Shown here: one piece after another, positions 1 through 8,236 of the stretch
Layout: the number at the start of each line of letters is the position of its first letter
Position numbering within the stretch: the first letter of the stretch is position 1
Assembly: GCA_039800005.1 (NCBI GenBank)
Contig: JBDLRN010000014.1
Location: forward strand, 33,552 to 97,551
DNA: 64,000 bases
Direction: 5' to 3'
Origin: Casp-actino8 sp039800005
GTDB taxonomy: Bacteria > Actinomycetota > Acidimicrobiia > Acidimicrobiales > Ilumatobacteraceae
Made by a program: the position numbers and the translations under genes
Notes under the pieces: generated by a model
What the model saw: the letters and a program-made list of their open reading frames with translations, nothing else
What the model was told of the DNA's origin: nothing
Databases searched by the model: none

Positions 1-442
1 GGTCCCACTCAATCAGGACGATCGTCCGGCCGAACTGAAGTTGTTCGACGCCTATGCCAAGTTCAAGAGTTGCATCGAAGACGCCGGGGAGACCATCCGA
101 GGAAATCTCCAGGATCCCAACAATCCCGCCTACCAGGACCCGGCCTATGCCGAATTGATCCAGACCTGCGCGGCTCGCAGCAAGATCCTCGATGCACTTC
201 GGGAAACCGCCCAGGCTCGTGACGAGCTCGATCCGGACGAAGTTCGTCGACGGAACGAGTCCTTCCAGGCGTTGTCGGAGTGCTTGAAGAAGAAGGGGTG
301 GACGATCGAGACCACGGTCGACGAGAAGGGTCTCATCACTCCCTCACGCTTCGAGAGCCCCGACGGAACTCTCGATCAACGCGATCTGGACCAATGCCTG
401 TCCGATACCGGTATCGCCGATGCCATCGAGCAAGGAGACTGA
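1..442 (+). CDS. Hypothetical protein, 5' end outside the window
   Basis: The reading frame is open from the first full codon at position 2, so the gene begins upstream and only about 146 C-terminal residues are visible. A TTG at 41 could be read as a start, but nothing supports it over a longer protein. The visible part is charged and helical and has four spaced cysteines (contexts FKSCIED, IQTCAAR, LSECLKK, DQCLSD), which could form two disulfides in an exported protein. The stop lies 18 bases before the exporter fusion-protein gene, so it probably shares that operon. I do not recognise the family. A secreted accessory or substrate of the exporter is only a guess. Confidence 0.6.
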   Translation, partial: VPLNQDDRPAELKLFDAYAKFKSCIEDAGETIRGNLQDPNNPAYQDPAYAELIQTCAARSKILDALRETAQARDELDPDEVRRRNESFQALSECLKKKGWTIETTVDEKGLITPSRFESPDGTLDQRDLDQCLSDTGIADAIEQGD

Positions 443-460
443 CGTGACGAGGTACGAACG

Positions 461-2587
461 ATGAAACTTCCCACCTTGAACCGGCGCCGTCTCATCGGCG
501 GGTTCGGTCTGATCGCCGTGATCGTGGCAGCACTCCTGATCGGTCGAGGCTGGGGTGGCGAGTCGTCCGACACCGGTCTCGTGATCACGCCGCGCGCCGT
601 CGAACGACGAACGCTGTCCGACGTCCTCACGGTCACCGGAGAGGTTCGACGAGACGACGTGTACACCGTCTCGTCGAGCGTCGACGGTCGAGTGTCGGCG
701 TTGTCAGTCGAGGAGGGTGCCACCATCGTGGCCGGCGACGAATTGGTGGCCGTCGACGGTCGAGTCGCCGTGGCCGTCGACGGGACGACGCCGTTCTACC
801 GAACGCTCACGGTGGGCAGCGAAGGGCCTGACGTGCAGCAGCTCGAGGAGATCCTTCTGGACGGCGGATACGACATCGAAAGTCCCGACACTCTGTTCAC
901 GGAGGAGACTCGCGAAGCGCTCGCGGCGTGGCAGATCGAGCGGGGCTACGCCTCGGCAGCCGCCGAGACCGATGAGACGGTGACCCTCACCCTCGCTCCG
1001 AACTCGGCCGGCTACACGATCGGTCGCGCCAATGCGTCGGCTTTCACCATCAACCCGTCGATACCGAGCGGGCGCGGGGAGTCGTTCGGGCTTCGCGCCT
1101 CAGGGCCCAAGATCTCGCTGTCGGTCTCGAGCGACAGCATTCGGGAGGGAAGTGCTGTTTCCATCGGCCTGACGTCGGACGTCTCGCTGACCGAGGATCT
1201 CACCGTCGACCTGTCGATCACCGGAACCGCCACCGAAGGTCTCGACTACGAACGGCTTCCGCGGACTGTCGTGATGAAGTCCGGAAGCCAATCCGCCTCG
1301 TTCGATCTCACGACCCTCACCGACGATCTTCTCGAATCGGACGAAGAGATCGTCGTTTCGGTGCTCACCGGAACGGGCGGTGGCTATCAGCTCGGAACTC
1401 GCAACAAGGTACGAATCGTCGTTCGCGACGTCGATTCCGCCGGCCCACGCTCGGTCAACATCACCACGGTCACCACCGACGCCGACGAGGGTGGAGTGGC
1501 GACGTTCACCTTGCGCACTTCGACTCAATCCGATCGCGATCTCCCCGTTCTGCTCGAATTCGCCGGATCGGCCACCGCCGAGTTCGACTACATCACTCCC
1601 ACCGACGACCAGTTCGTGATCCGGGCCGGAACGATGTCGACCGACGTCAACGTTCGCATTCGCGACGACGGGGAGGACGAGGGGAGCGAGACCCTGACCG
1701 TGCGGGTCGTGCCTCGCGACACCGAGGAGTCGAGCACGACCTACGCGGTCGGGTTGCCGGCCGAAGCGACGATCGAAATCGGAAGCGGGGACCGACCCGA
1801 ACTCACCGTGGTGGGAGGCGGTCGGATCGCCGAGGGAGCGTCCGGATCGTTCCGCATCGTCGCCGACGGCGCCGTTCCGGAGGACACCTCGATCAACTAC
1901 CAGATCTCGGGCACCGCCACTCCCGGTGTCGACTACCGCGTGGTGTCGGGGACCGTGATCATGCGAGCCGGCACGTCGTCGGTGACCGTCACCATCGACA
2001 CACTCGACGACGACGTCGTCCTTCAGCCGTCCGACATGATCGTCGCGTCGTGGCCGGTTCGCGTCGGTCCGGTTCCGGTCGAGGTCGGCGACCTGGTGGC
2101 TCGCGGCACGCCGTTGTTCGAGTTGGTCGATCCGTCGTTCTCCATCGCCCTGACGGTCGGCGCTGCCGAACGCTCCGAACTGCAGGTCGGCCAGCGAGTC
2201 ACCGTCGATCTGACCGTCGGAAATCAGTTGCTCGACGGCGTGATCGCCTCCCTCGACGAATCGGCCACCCTCGGACCCAACGGTGAACAACGCTTCGAAG
2301 GGGAAGTGGCGGTCGAGGGCGAGTACGAGGCGGTCGACGGGGCGTCGGTGAGTGTCGACGTGATTCTCGCCGAGGTCGTCGATGCGCTGGCGGTTCCCGT
2401 GGCCGCGGTTCTTCGGACGGCTGACGGTGACGTGGTTCGGGTCGTGAACGACCAGGGAACCATCACTCGCGTTCCGGTGACCATCGGACTCGTCGATCGC
2501 GAATGGGTCGAGATCGTCTCCGGTCTCGAGGGAGACGAATTGGTGGTCGTCGACATCGAAACCGAAGGACGGGTCGCGTCGTCGTGA
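461..2587 (+). CDS. Efflux membrane-fusion (HlyD/MacA-like) protein with peptidoglycan-binding and three Calx-beta domains
   Basis: The 708-residue protein has an N-terminal membrane anchor (about 11-30) and a first half of a lipoyl/beta-barrel hairpin (about 45-105). A PG_binding_1-type segment follows (about 117-163, with GPDVQQLEEIL and AAWQIERGY). Three Calx-beta-like repeats come next (about 216-324, 331-442 and 447-530), each with the hallmark T-A-T-x-G/F-x-D-Y and SDE/EGSE turns. The second fusion-protein half (about 535-708) includes GDLVARGTPLFELVD. Adaptors of this type link an inner-membrane ABC pump to the envelope. ATPase and permease genes follow with GTGA and ATGA overlaps, so the three form one exporter. 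The Calx-beta block sits where a helical hairpin would normally be, which is unusual. The substrate is unknown. Confidence 0.8.
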   Translation: MKLPTLNRRRLIGGFGLIAVIVAALLIGRGWGGESSDTGLVITPRAVERRTLSDVLTVTGEVRRDDVYTVSSSVDGRVSALSVEEGATIVAGDELVAVDGRVAVAVDGTTPFYRTLTVGSEGPDVQQLEEILLDGGYDIESPDTLFTEETREALAAWQIERGYASAAAETDETVTLTLAPNSAGYTIGRANASAFTINPSIPSGRGESFGLRASGPKISLSVSSDSIREGSAVSIGLTSDVSLTEDLTVDLSITGTATEGLDYERLPRTVVMKSGSQSASFDLTTLTDDLLESDEEIVVSVLTGTGGGYQLGTRNKVRIVVRDVDSAGPRSVNITTVTTDADEGGVATFTLRTSTQSDRDLPVLLEFAGSATAEFDYITPTDDQFVIRAGTMSTDVNVRIRDDGEDEGSETLTVRVVPRDTEESSTTYAVGLPAEATIEIGSGDRPELTVVGGGRIAEGASGSFRIVADGAVPEDTSINYQISGTATPGVDYRVVSGTVIMRAGTSSVTVTIDTLDDDVVLQPSDMIVASWPVRVGPVPVEVGDLVARGTPLFELVDPSFSIALTVGAAERSELQVGQRVTVDLTVGNQLLDGVIASLDESATLGPNGEQRFEGEVAVEGEYEAVDGASVSVDVILAEVVDALAVPVAAVLRTADGDVVRVVNDQGTITRVPVTIGLVDREWVEIVSGLEGDELVVVDIETEGRVASS

Positions 2588-3315
2588 CGACTCCGTTCAT
2601 GGAACTGAGCGGAGTCGGCCGCACCTACGGGTCTGGCGACACGTTGGTGCGAGCGCTCGACGACGTGTCGCTCAGCATCATGCCCGGAGACTTCGTCTCG
2701 ATCGTCGGTCCGTCGGGCTCCGGCAAGTCGACGTTGCTCGGCCTTCTCGGTTGTCTCGACGCTCCGACGTCGGGTCGGATCGTCGTCGACGGGGTCGACG
2801 TGACCGCCCTGGCCGATGCCGCCCGCACTCAAGTGCGCGGTCGCAGCATCGGTTTCGTCTTCCAACAGTTCCACCTCATCCCGCATCTCGACGCGCTCGG
2901 CAACGTCGAGACCGCGCTCTTGTACCGCGGCATGAAGCCGACCGAACGACGTGAGCGTTCGTTGGAATCGCTCGCACGGGTGGGTCTGGCCCATCGACAC
3001 GATCATCGACCGGTGCAACTCTCCGGAGGAGAGCAACAGCGTGTCGCACTGGCCAGGGCCCTGGTCAGCGAACCCAAGATTCTCCTGGCCGACGAACCGA
3101 CCGGCGCTCTCGACAGCAAGAACGCCGCCAACGTGATGGAGATATTGCGGAGTCTGCGAAGCCCGGACCGTGCCATCGTTCTGGTGACACACGACGTCGG
3201 GATCGCCGACAGTGCGGCTCGCAAGATCTCGATGCGAGACGGGCGCATCGTTTCCGACGAGGATCTTCAACAGGCCGACGAGAGTCAGGTGTCTTCTGCC
3301 GAGGATCTTCCATGA
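2584..3315 (+). CDS. ABC transporter ATP-binding protein, MacB/LolD type
   Basis: The GTG start at 2584 overlaps the preceding stop as GTGA; ATG 2599 is a possible alternative. The 243-residue ATPase has Walker A GPSGSGKST (42-50), a Q-loop in FVFQQFHL, signature LSGGEQQ (146-152), Walker B ILLADE (166-171) and an H-loop in VTHD. This matches the MacB/LolD/FtsE group that powers mechanotransmission exporters rather than importers. It should sit on the cytoplasmic face with the FtsX-type permease encoded immediately downstream and act with the fusion protein upstream. Length is normal for the family. Confidence 0.93.
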   Translation: MTTPFMELSGVGRTYGSGDTLVRALDDVSLSIMPGDFVSIVGPSGSGKSTLLGLLGCLDAPTSGRIVVDGVDVTALADAARTQVRGRSIGFVFQQFHLIPHLDALGNVETALLYRGMKPTERRERSLESLARVGLAHRHDHRPVQLSGGEQQRVALARALVSEPKILLADEPTGALDSKNAANVMEILRSLRSPDRAIVLVTHDVGIADSAARKISMRDGRIVSDEDLQQADESQVSSAEDLP

Positions 3316-4502
3316 GCGTCACGCGCGATCTCACGCGGGTCGCGGTGTCGGGACTGGCGGCTCGCAAGATGCGCACGGTGCTGCTGTTGCTCGGGCCGAT
3401 GATCGGTGTGGCGGCCATCATCGCCGCGGTCGGTCTGACCGACTCGGCGAAGGGTGACCTGAAGGCCAAGGTCGCCGAGTTGGGCACGAATCTCGTGGAG
3501 GTGTCGGCATCGAGTTCCTTCGGACAGGCGGAACCGACTCTCCCGGCCGACGCCATCGAGCGCGCCCTCACCGTCACGACCGTGGAGGCGGTGGGATCGG
3601 TTCGACAGCTCTCCAACGTCCTGGTGTCTCCGTACGGCGAGGCACTCGAGGAATTCGCCACCGTGCCGATACCGGTATTGGCCGCGGACGATCGACTACC
3701 CACCGTCCTCGACGTCGATCTGGTGTCAGGACGCTGGCTCGATCCCTTCGACGAGGGGTCGGGGGCTCGGGTGGCCGTGATCGGCCAGTCGTTGGCTCGC
3801 GAATTCTCGTACCTTCCGGGAGAGAACCGCACCATCGAACTGGACGGACGGTCCTACGCGGTGGTCGGCGTGCTCGCTCGTGTTCCGCTCGAGCCGGGGT
3901 TCGACAACGCGGTGTTCGTTCCGTTCCGCACGGCGGGAGACGACCTCCTCGACGACGACGACGTCGCACCCAACAAGTTGTACGTGCGCAGCCAGGAAGG
4001 CACCGAAGATCTCACGGCCGATGCCCTTGCCGTGGCGATCGGGTTGGGCGGTCCGGACGAGGTCGCCGCCGAGATCAAGAGCGAGGCCCTCGAGTTGGCC
4101 GCCCAGAGCGACCGCCAACTCCAACTCATCGTGGTGTCGATGGGACTGCTCGCCATCGTGGTGGGCGGCCTCGGCATCGCCAACGTGATGTCGATCTCGG
4201 TGATCCAACGTTCGGCCGAGATCGGTATTCGCCGCGCCCTCGGACACACGCGCCGGATCATCGCGCTGCAGTTCCTGCTCGAGGCAGTGGCCGTCGGAAT
4301 CGTCGGCGGAATCCTCGGCGTGTTGCTCGGGATGTTGGCGATCTTCGTCGGCGTCTCGGCCGCCGGCTGGGTGTTCGTGATGGCTGGTTGGCTGGCACCG
4401 GCAGGAATCGCCCTGGCCGTGGTGATCTCGGTGCTGGCCGGGTCCTATCCGGCCGTGAGAGCGGCCCGACTCGAACCGCTCGAAACGTTACGTCTCGGCT
4501 GA
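3312..4502 (+). CDS. ABC transporter permease, MacB/FtsX type
   Basis: The ATG at 3312 overlaps the ATPase stop as ATGA. The 396-residue protein has one N-terminal transmembrane segment (about 21-42), a large extracytoplasmic MacB_PCD-like domain (about 45-270) and three C-terminal transmembrane segments forming the FtsX domain. It ends in the family-typical SYPAVRAARLEPLETLR. That topology is characteristic of MacB-like exporters. The stop codon lies inside the first unit of a 15-base tandem repeat (4491-4550), so the C-terminus could vary between strains by repeat slippage. Substrate unknown. Confidence 0.92.
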   Translation: MSVTRDLTRVAVSGLAARKMRTVLLLLGPMIGVAAIIAAVGLTDSAKGDLKAKVAELGTNLVEVSASSSFGQAEPTLPADAIERALTVTTVEAVGSVRQLSNVLVSPYGEALEEFATVPIPVLAADDRLPTVLDVDLVSGRWLDPFDEGSGARVAVIGQSLAREFSYLPGENRTIELDGRSYAVVGVLARVPLEPGFDNAVFVPFRTAGDDLLDDDDVAPNKLYVRSQEGTEDLTADALAVAIGLGGPDEVAAEIKSEALELAAQSDRQLQLIVVSMGLLAIVVGGLGIANVMSISVIQRSAEIGIRRALGHTRRIIALQFLLEAVAVGIVGGILGVLLGMLAIFVGVSAAGWVFVMAGWLAPAGIALAVVISVLAGSYPAVRAARLEPLETLRLG

Positions 4503-4550
4503 GGACGTCTCGACTGCGGACGTCTCGGCTGAGGACGTCTCGACAGAAGC
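4491..4550. repeat. 15-base tandem repeat, four units
   Basis: Four consecutive 15-base units run 4491-4505, 4506-4520, 4521-4535 and 4536-4550. Units 1 and 3 are identical and units 2 and 4 are variants. All four begin CGTCTCG. Unit 1 contains the permease stop codon (4500-4502). Because 15 is a multiple of three, gain or loss of a unit would not change the frame. Confidence 0.85.
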
Positions 4551-4566
4551 CGTGACGGCTGGGCTT

Positions 4567-5460
4567 TCAGCCGTAGAGATCGAACAGCTCGCCGATGGCC
4601 TTCACTTGGCCGCCCGAGGTGCTCGACATCACCGCAATGGGTTCGACCCCGATCTCGCGCCACATCGCGAAGCCCTCTCGAACTCGTTCGGCCGGACCGA
4701 ACAAGGTGCAATCGGCGAGCCAACGATCGCTCATCGCGCGCTCGACCTCGTCCCGACGTCCCTCGGCAAGAAGCGACTCCACGGCCTCCATCTCCTCGAC
4801 GTATCCGGCGGCCTTCCAGTAGTTGCGATAGTTCGGCAGTCGGACGTAGACCGACATGGTGCGACGATTGATCGCCGCGGCGGCCGCGACGTCGTCACTG
4901 ATGACGGTCGGAATCATGTTGGCGAGACGGAAGTCCTCGCGGGTCACTCGCTGGCGTTGATCACGAGTGTGTCGAAGGCTGGCGTTGGCCCACAACGCAC
5001 CCTCGGCGATCTCCTGCGCGAGGTCGAGCATGCGATCTCGAAGTGCTGCCACGTGGATCGGTGGGAGAGCGCCACTGAACTTCTCGTTGGCGCGCAAGGC
5101 CGCCACGAAGTCGCGCATGTCGCCGAGCGGAGGACCCATCGTCACGCCGAGGCGCTTCACCATGGGTTCGTGACTCACGCCGAGACCGAGCGCGAACCGT
5201 CCGTCACTCACCTCGTGCACGTGGCTGGCGAGGTTGCCGATCTCGGTCACCGACGTGCCGTAGATGCCCTGGATCGCGGTGGAGAAACGAATGCTCGACG
5301 TGACATGAGCGAGACTCACGCACAACCCCAGCGCACCACCGAGGGTGGGGCAGGCGAGAGCCGGAAAACCACGGCGCTCGGCTTCGGCGGCCAATTCGAG
5401 AATCGAACGCCGCCGCGTCGGCGAGGCGACCACGGACAGGGCGGGACGTTCGTCGCTCAT
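4567..5460 (-). CDS. LLM-class (F420-dependent type) oxidoreductase
   Basis: The 297-residue protein has the luciferase-like TIM-barrel layout: an N-terminal strand leading to ELAAEAERRGF, then LGLGVSH followed by a substrate loop, and a C-terminal GPAERVREGFAMWREIGVE segment typical of actinobacterial F420-dependent LLM enzymes. Such enzymes use F420 (less often FMN) for hydride transfer. The substrate cannot be read from sequence. The ATG start is supported by TACGTT six bases upstream on the minus strand. It is divergent from pimA and convergent with the exporter operon, so it is probably monocistronic. Confidence 0.85.
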   Translation of the reverse strand: MSDERPALSVVASPTRRRSILELAAEAERRGFPALACPTLGGALGLCVSLAHVTSSIRFSTAIQGIYGTSVTEIGNLASHVHEVSDGRFALGLGVSHEPMVKRLGVTMGPPLGDMRDFVAALRANEKFSGALPPIHVAALRDRMLDLAQEIAEGALWANASLRHTRDQRQRVTREDFRLANMIPTVISDDVAAAAAINRRTMSVYVRLPNYRNYWKAAGYVEEMEAVESLLAEGRRDEVERAMSDRWLADCTLFGPAERVREGFAMWREIGVEPIAVMSSTSGGQVKAIGELFDLYG

Positions 5461-5466
5461 GAGGCC

Positions 5467-5472
5467 AACGTA
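5467..5472 (-). promoter_or_regulatory. -10 element TACGTT, LLM oxidoreductase gene
   Basis: TACGTT on the minus strand lies 6 bases before the ATG at 5460, so transcription would begin at or next to the start codon (leaderless). Confidence 0.55.
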
Positions 5473-5516
5473 CTCGTCCGGGACCCACTCGGACGCTCGG
5501 AGTCCTCGGTGGTCGG

Positions 5517-5522
5517 TAACTT
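5517..5522 (+). promoter_or_regulatory. -10 element TAACTT, pimA operon
   Basis: TAACTT is followed by a 7-base spacer and then ATG 5530. This fits leaderless transcription. It is back-to-back with the LLM gene promoter, with 44 bases between the two -10 hexamers. Confidence 0.55.
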
Positions 5523-5529
5523 CGTCGGT

Positions 5530-6774
5530 ATGTCGAATCCGGAACAGTTGTCGTCCGGGTCGTCGAAGGATTCGTCGTTCGGATCGTCGCGGTTACGCGT
5601 GGCGATCTTCTCGCCGTACAGCCTCACTTTGCCCGGAGGTGTGCAGAACCAGGTGATGGGCCTGGCCCGCGCGTTGCGGCGTCTCGGTCACGAAGTTCGG
5701 GTGCTCGGTCCGTGTGACGGCGCGCCTCCCGACACCTTCGTGACACCTCTCGGCGAATCGTTGCCCACCGCCGCCAACGGATCGATCGCTCCGATCGCGC
5801 CCGATCCGGCCGCCGCTCTGCGCACCATCCGCGCCCTGCGCGACGAAGAGTTCGACGTGTTGCATCTGCACGAACCACTGTCTCCCGGACCCACGATGAC
5901 CGCCCTCATGATGCGAACGGCCCCGATCGTCGGCACGTTCCATGCCGCAGGCGACAGTGCCAGCTATCGCTATCTGAACCGCGTCGTTCGCTCGATGGCC
6001 GAAGGGATCGACGTGCGCGTCGCGGTGTCGAGGGACGCCGAGAACCTGGCCGGCCGCTATCTCGGCGGCGAGTACCGGATCCTTCCCAATGCGGTCGAAC
6101 TCGATCAGTTCTTCGATCCCGACCTCGACCGAGTCAGGAGTCGATCGATCTTCTTCTGCGGGCGACACGAGCCTCGCAAGGGACTCGAAGTGCTGCTGCA
6201 CGCGCACGCGATGCTCGCCGACGACACCCACCTGGTGATCGCGTCGGAGGGTCCCGAGACGGCTCGCTTGCGCCACGAATTTCCGGCCTCACCTCGTCGG
6301 CACTGGCTCGGGCGGATCAGCGACGCCATCAAGACGGAACATCTGCACGCGAGCGCGGTGTTCTGTGCACCGGCACTCGGCGGGGAGAGTTTCGGGATCG
6401 TCCTGCTCGAGGCCATGGCCGGCGGGGCCACCGTGGTCGCGTCCGACATCGACGGTTACCGTAACGTGGCGACGCACGACGTGGACGCCCGCCTGGTCGC
6501 GCCGGACGATCCGGTCGCACTGGCGACCGAACTCCGCCTCGTTCTCGCCGACGACGAGCTGCGCCGTCGCCTCGGTGACAGTGGACGGGTTCGCGCCCGA
6601 CAATTCTCCATGGACTCCCTGGCCGCCGCCTACGTCGATCTCTACCGCGAAGCCATCCTCGTCTCGGAGGAGACCGACGGATCGTCGGGTGAGAATCGAT
6701 CCCTCCTGGTGTCGGCGACTCGCTCGCTGGTGTCCCGTGTCGGACGTATTCGCTCCCGTACACTGCCCTCGTGA
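5530..6774 (+). CDS. pimA: GT4 glycosyltransferase, PimA-like phosphatidylinositol mannosyltransferase
   Basis: The ATG at 5530 was chosen because a TAACTT box sits 7 bases upstream. The 414-residue GT-B enzyme has the acceptor-side motif GGVQNQVMGLARALRRLGH near the N-terminus, HLHEP, and a C-terminal donor site with GRHEPRKG and the retaining-GT EX7E motif (Glu286 and Glu294 within GGESFGIVLLEAMAGG). This pattern is that of PimA/PimB mannosyltransferases, which transfer mannose from GDP-mannose to phosphatidylinositol at the inner face of the membrane. The usual pgsA-acyltransferase-pimA cluster is absent here. Another GT4 acceptor cannot be excluded. lemA follows with a GTGA overlap. Confidence 0.78.
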   Translation: MSNPEQLSSGSSKDSSFGSSRLRVAIFSPYSLTLPGGVQNQVMGLARALRRLGHEVRVLGPCDGAPPDTFVTPLGESLPTAANGSIAPIAPDPAAALRTIRALRDEEFDVLHLHEPLSPGPTMTALMMRTAPIVGTFHAAGDSASYRYLNRVVRSMAEGIDVRVAVSRDAENLAGRYLGGEYRILPNAVELDQFFDPDLDRVRSRSIFFCGRHEPRKGLEVLLHAHAMLADDTHLVIASEGPETARLRHEFPASPRRHWLGRISDAIKTEHLHASAVFCAPALGGESFGIVLLEAMAGGATVVASDIDGYRNVATHDVDARLVAPDDPVALATELRLVLADDELRRRLGDSGRVRARQFSMDSLAAAYVDLYREAILVSEETDGSSGENRSLLVSATRSLVSRVGRIRSRTLPS

Positions 6775-7322
6775 CCATCCTCATCATCGTCGCCGTACTG
6801 GTCGTGCTCGCGGTGATCGTCGTCGTGGTGTACAACGGCCTGGTCCGCTCCCGCAACACGGTCGACAACGCGTGGTCGCAGATCGACGTGCAGTTGAAGC
6901 GGCGCCTCGATCTCATCCCCAATCTGGTCGAGACCGTGAAGGGCTACGCCACTCACGAACAGCGAACGTTCGACGCCGTGATCTCTGCTCGTAATTCGGC
7001 GCTCGCCGCACCTTCACAACCTGGCCCGCAGGCCGCCGCCGACAATGCCGTGAGCGGAGCGCTCCGCCAACTCTTCGCGCTGTCGGAGGCGTATCCCGAC
7101 CTCAAGGCCAATCAGAACTTCCTGTCTCTGCAGGAAGAATTGACAGCCACCGAGAGTCGGGTCGCCTACGCCCGTCAGTTCTACAACGACTCGGTGTTGT
7201 CGTATCACAACAAGCTCGACACCTTCCCGACCGTGTTCGTGGCCAAACTGGGCTCGTTCACGCGCCGCGAGTTCTTCGAGGCCGAGGCGGCCGCCCAGAA
7301 CCCGCCGTCCGTGTCGTTCTGA
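6771..7322 (+). CDS. lemA: LemA family protein
   Basis: The GTG start overlaps the pimA stop (GTGA at 6771-6774). The 183-residue protein has one N-terminal transmembrane helix (about 2-22) with a short extracytoplasmic end, then a coiled-coil helical domain containing the family signatures YNGLVRSRNTVDNAWSQIDV and RRLDLIPNLVETVKGYA and the closing PTVFVAKLG. LemA proteins are membrane-anchored helical bundles of unclear role. They commonly sit beside HtpX or TPM-domain genes, and htpX follows here after 7 bases. A shared role in envelope quality control is inferred from that pairing. Confidence 0.92.
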   Translation: MTILIIVAVLVVLAVIVVVVYNGLVRSRNTVDNAWSQIDVQLKRRLDLIPNLVETVKGYATHEQRTFDAVISARNSALAAPSQPGPQAAADNAVSGALRQLFALSEAYPDLKANQNFLSLQEELTATESRVAYARQFYNDSVLSYHNKLDTFPTVFVAKLGSFTRREFFEAEAAAQNPPSVSF

Positions 7323-7329
7323 GGTCGTC

Positions 7330-8235
7330 GTGTTCGAAGAGATCCGCTCGAACAAGAGGCGAAGCGTGCTGCTCGTCGGAGCCTTCGTCGTGTTCGTCGT
7401 CCTGGTCGGTGCCGCGGTCGGCTACTTGATCGGTGGGGGACCCGTCACGTTGGTCGTGGCGATCCTCTTCGCCGGCGCGACCGCTTTCGTCTCGTACTGG
7501 AAATCCGACGCCATCGCCTTGCGGATCAGTCGGGCTCGTCCGGCCGATCCGGTCACCTACGCCCGGCTCCACAATCTCGTCGAAGGACTCTGCATCGCCG
7601 GTGGCCTGCCCAAGCCTGCCGTGTACGTCATCGACGATCCGGCGCCGAACGCCTTCGCCACCGGACGCAACCCCCGCCACGCCGCCATCGCCGTCACCAC
7701 CGGACTGCTCGAGAAGATGAACCGCGTCGAGTTGGAGGGAGTGGTCGCCCACGAGCTCTCGCACATCCGCAACTACGACATCCTCGTCAGCACTCTCGCC
7801 GTCACGATGGTGGGCGCCATCGCGGTCATGACCGACGTGGCCATTCGACTCATGTGGTGGAACGGTGGTCGGGTGAGCCGCGGTGGCGATCGTGATCGAG
7901 GTGGTAATCCCTTGGCCCTCGTGGGCTTCGCTCTGTTGATCCTCGCTCCGATCGTGGCCAAGGCGATGCAGGCGGCCGTGAGCCGTCGACGGGAGACACT
8001 CGCCGACGTGTCGGCGTGCCAATTGACGCGCTACCCGCCCGGTTTGATCGGTGCCCTCGAGAAGCTGAAGGCCGACTCCACCGCGACCCACTCGGCATCG
8101 ATGGCCACCGCCCACATGTGGATCGAGCAACCGCTGTCGGGGGTGCGGGACCAGGGCCGTCTGGGATGGTTCCACAAGATGTTCGACACTCATCCGCCGC
8201 TCGACGAGCGAATCGCCCTGCTGAAGGAGATCTGA
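7330..8235 (+). CDS. htpX: M48-family membrane zinc metalloprotease HtpX
   Basis: The 301-residue protein starts at GTG. Two N-terminal transmembrane segments (about 12-34 and 38-56) are followed by the zincin active site HELSH (141-145, Glu142 catalytic), further hydrophobic segments, and RRRETLADVSA, which supplies the third zinc ligand Glu. HtpX degrades misfolded membrane proteins at the cytoplasmic face. Size and motif order match the family. It lies between lemA and a DUF3048 lipoprotein gene with gaps of 7 and 1 bases, so all are co-transcribed from pimA. Confidence 0.93.
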   Translation: MFEEIRSNKRRSVLLVGAFVVFVVLVGAAVGYLIGGGPVTLVVAILFAGATAFVSYWKSDAIALRISRARPADPVTYARLHNLVEGLCIAGGLPKPAVYVIDDPAPNAFATGRNPRHAAIAVTTGLLEKMNRVELEGVVAHELSHIRNYDILVSTLAVTMVGAIAVMTDVAIRLMWWNGGRVSRGGDRDRGGNPLALVGFALLILAPIVAKAMQAAVSRRRETLADVSACQLTRYPPGLIGALEKLKADSTATHSASMATAHMWIEQPLSGVRDQGRLGWFHKMFDTHPPLDERIALLKEI

Positions 8236-8236
8236 C

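Noticed and set aside
4555..4574. Small hairpin ACGGCTG/CAGCCGT between the exporter and LLM genes as a bidirectional terminator
   Set aside because: The stem is only 7 bp, has no T-run, and its second arm is coding sequence of the LLM gene end.
4552..5529. Apparent 5' extension of pimA by more than 300 codons
   Set aside because: The extension is antisense to the LLM oxidoreductase gene and a promoter box stands directly before ATG 5530.
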